NCBI GenBank assembly: GCA_029266525.1
Contig: JAQSWQ010000034.1
Coordinates: forward strand, 1 to 64,000
Direction of reading: 5' to 3'
Source: Microvirga sp.
Lineage (GTDB): Bacteria > Pseudomonadota > Alphaproteobacteria > Rhizobiales > Beijerinckiaceae
DNA length: 64,000 bases
This document shows positions 62,566 through 64,000 of the stretch, in pieces. The notes beneath the pieces are model-generated. The model worked only from the letters and a program-made list of their open reading frames with translations, made no database searches and was not told the origin of the DNA. Both the position numbers and the translations under genes were made by a program. The first letter of the stretch is position 1; every line of letters starts with the position of its first letter.

Positions 62566-63483
62566 ATGGCTGACCGGTACGCTCTTCCTACCTCCATCGA
62601 CGACACCCTCGCGCTCCTCAAAGGCGGCGGCTACGTCGCCGACCGGCCCCTCGCGACGGTGCTGTTCCTGGCGCTGAAGCTCGGGCGGCCGCTCTTCCTC
62701 GAGGGCGAGGCGGGCGTCGGCAAGACCGAGATCGCGAAGGTGCTATCGGCGGCGCTCGGCCGGCGGCTGATCCGGCTGCAATGCTATGAGGGCCTCGACG
62801 TCGCTTCCGCGGTCTACGAGTGGAATTACGCCGGCCAGATGATGGCGATCCGCCTCGCCGAGGCCGGCGGCGAGGTCGACCGCGGGCGGCTCGAATCCGA
62901 CCTCTTCTCCGACCGCTATCTCGTCCGCCGTCCCCTCCTGCAGGCGCTCGAGCCCGATCCCGCCGGCCCGCCGGTGCTCCTCATCGACGAGCTCGACCGC
63001 ACCGATGAGGCCTTCGAGGCCTTCCTCCTCGAGGTGCTGTCCGATTTCCAGGTCACCATCCCCGAGCTCGGCACGATCAAGGCCGAGCACCCGCCGATCG
63101 TGATCATCACTTCGAACCGCACCCGCGAGATCCACGACGCCTTGAAGCGCCGCTGCCTCTACCACTGGCTCGACTATCCCGACGCCGCCCGCGAATTGGC
63201 GATCCTGAAAGCCCGCGTGCCGCAGGCGCCGGCGAAGCTCTCGAAGGAGATCGTCGGCTTCGTCCAGGCGATCCGCAAGGAGGACCTGTTCAAGTCGCCG
63301 GGGGTCGCCGAGACCCTCGACTGGGCCTCGGCGCTCGTCGAGCTCGACGCGGTCGCCCTCGACCCGGCGCTGGTTTCGGATACGCTGGGGGTGCTCCTGA
63401 AGTATCAGGACGATATTCAGAAGATGCAGGGCTCGAAGGCCAAGGCCGCGCTCGATGCGGTGCGCGCCGAAGGGAGAACTTGA
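62566..63483 (+). CDS. coxD: CoxD-like MoxR-family AAA+ ATPase
   Basis: This 305-residue AAA+ chaperone has Walker A EGEAGVGKTEIAKVLSAALG, LIRLQCYEGLDVASAVYEWNYAGQMMAIRLAE, Walker B VLLIDELDRTDEAFEAFLLEVLSDFQVTIPE, and sensor region IIITSNRTREIHDALKRRCLYHWLDYP. The CYEGLD...EWNY segment is typical of CoxD, which helps build the active site of CO-dehydrogenase-type enzymes. ATG 62566 (MADRYALPTS) is preferred; no ribosome site is visible, because a palindromic repeat occupies the upstream bases. An upstream ATG at 62557 is possible. Confidence 0.93.
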   Translation: MADRYALPTSIDDTLALLKGGGYVADRPLATVLFLALKLGRPLFLEGEAGVGKTEIAKVLSAALGRRLIRLQCYEGLDVASAVYEWNYAGQMMAIRLAEAGGEVDRGRLESDLFSDRYLVRRPLLQALEPDPAGPPVLLIDELDRTDEAFEAFLLEVLSDFQVTIPELGTIKAEHPPIVIITSNRTREIHDALKRRCLYHWLDYPDAARELAILKARVPQAPAKLSKEIVGFVQAIRKEDLFKSPGVAETLDWASALVELDAVALDPALVSDTLGVLLKYQDDIQKMQGSKAKAALDAVRAEGRT

Positions 63484-63484
63484 G

Positions 63485-63889
63485 ATGACCAACGAAAGCC
63501 AAGAACGCCAGGCGATCGAGAAGGCGGTGCAGACCTATCTCGACGGACTCTACGAGGGCGACACCGAGAAGCTCGCGCGCGTCTTCCATCCGACGAGCGC
63601 GCTGACGGGCGATCTCGGCGGCAAGCTCACCATCGTGCCGCGCGACCAGTGGCTCGAGGCGGTGAAGAATCGCCCCTCGCCCAAATCGCAGAACCTGTCG
63701 CGTCACGACGAGATCGTGCAGATCGACATCGCCGGCCCGACTACCGCCTTCGTGAAGGTCAAATGCGCCATCCCGCCGCGCTTCTTCACCGACTACCTCT
63801 CGCTCCTCAAGCTCGACGGGCGCTGGCAGGTGGCCCAGAAGATCTACGCCGCCGAGAGGCGCGAGGCGGCGAGGGTCGCGGCTGAGTGA
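63485..63889 (+). CDS. NTF2-like / SnoaL-fold protein, 134 aa
   Basis: From ATG 63485, 1 bp after the coxD stop, this is an NTF2-like cone-fold protein: ESQERQAIEKAVQTYLDGLYEGDTEKLARVFHPTSALTGDLGGKLTIVPRDQWLEAVKNRPSPKSQ, FVKVKCAIPPRFFTDYLSLLKLDGRWQVAQKIYAAE. This is the pattern of the putative lumazine-binding/nuclear-transport-factor-2 group. GGGAGAA upstream acts as the ribosome site. It is translationally coupled to coxD, but a role in the cox cluster is only inferred. Confidence 0.85.
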   Translation: MTNESQERQAIEKAVQTYLDGLYEGDTEKLARVFHPTSALTGDLGGKLTIVPRDQWLEAVKNRPSPKSQNLSRHDEIVQIDIAGPTTAFVKVKCAIPPRFFTDYLSLLKLDGRWQVAQKIYAAERREAARVAAE

Positions 63890-63916
63890 ACGGCGGGGGC
63901 GAGCGCGACGTTAATT

Positions 63917-63968
63917 CCTCCCCCCTTGTGGGGGAGGACCGACTCGGGCGAAGCCCGAGCGAGGAGGG
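63917..63968. repeat. CCTCCCCC-type palindromic repeat at the window end
   Basis: CCTCCCCC-CTTGT-GGGGGAGG (63917-63937) is followed by CTCGGGC-GAA-GCCCGAG (63943-63959) and a GAGGAGGGGGGG arm. This is a typical GC-rich intergenic REP of Rhizobiales. It lies just after the NTF2-like gene. The last 32 bases of the window show no gene start. Confidence 0.75.
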
Positions 63969-64000
63969 GGGGCGGTGGGACCCGGCACAGGGCGCGACGA

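Overview
This 64 kb window is chromosomal DNA from a high-GC alphaproteobacterium, most likely of the order Hyphomicrobiales (Rhizobiales). The evidence is the gene content: CckA, a RecA promoter carrying GAAC-N7-GAAC LexA boxes, HWE-family and DivK-like signalling proteins, a DUF6867 membrane protein beside branched-chain amino acid transport genes, and GTCAT-ended palindromic repeats. Genes are densely packed on both strands. Most long ORFs in the supplied track are antisense shadows caused by the GC-rich codon bias. I see no prophage, CRISPR array, rRNA operon or intact insertion sequence.

Layout. 0-4.2 kb: the tail of an unknown gene, a small hypothetical protein, an acetamidase/formamidase, and a lipid-glycosylation pair (ArnT/PMT-like and GT2). 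4.2-12.8 kb: one signalling operon on the minus strand, encoding a 2368-residue histidine kinase with ten tandem GAF domains, a DivK-like single-domain response regulator (ATGA overlap), and a response regulator fused to a class III nucleotide cyclase. 12.9-16.1 kb: a divergent catabolic module (TRAP substrate-binding protein plus metal-dependent cyclase-family hydrolase, facing a SAF-domain dehydrogenase). 16-27 kb: small hypothetical proteins, a sarcosine-oxidase-like flavoprotein, a cupin, MoaA, DUF971, tRNA-Val(CAC), Gph, an SSADH, an orphan PAS/HWE kinase, a macrodomain protein and a FliO-like protein. 27-41.6 kb: core cell-cycle and housekeeping genes (cckA, recA, alaS, icd, a TrmJ-like methyltransferase, murI), with a frameshifted cyclic-nucleotide-gated potassium channel, a GFA-family protein lacking a normal start codon, and a serine-less alpha/beta-hydrolase-like protein among them.

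41.6-49.9 kb: rpsD flanked by two unusual non-coding stretches (about 740 and 590 bp), the second starting with a good sigma70-type promoter but no convincing ORF; then purB-rpe, a BASS-like transporter, dadA, a P1-family peptidase and ccdA. 50-56.4 kb: a minus-strand branched-chain amino acid ABC gene set (livH, livM, livG, livF, then a LysE-type exporter, DUF6867 and livK). 56.5-64 kb: a molybdenum-hydroxylase cluster resembling cox: coxG, coxS, coxL, coxM, coxD and an NTF2-like protein. CoxL has the form II active-site loop (AYRGAGR), so CO oxidation should not be assumed. A visibly AT-richer, doubly frameshifted FRG-domain gene sits between coxG and coxS.

The most unusual items are the ten-GAF kinase/cyclase operon, the FRG-domain insert in the cox-like cluster, the possible structured RNA after rpsD, the 22-bp tandem repeats between coxS and coxL, and the hairpin repeats whose arms differ by changes that preserve each hairpin. 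I cannot claim a proven new system. These are candidates, and each comes with a decisive check.
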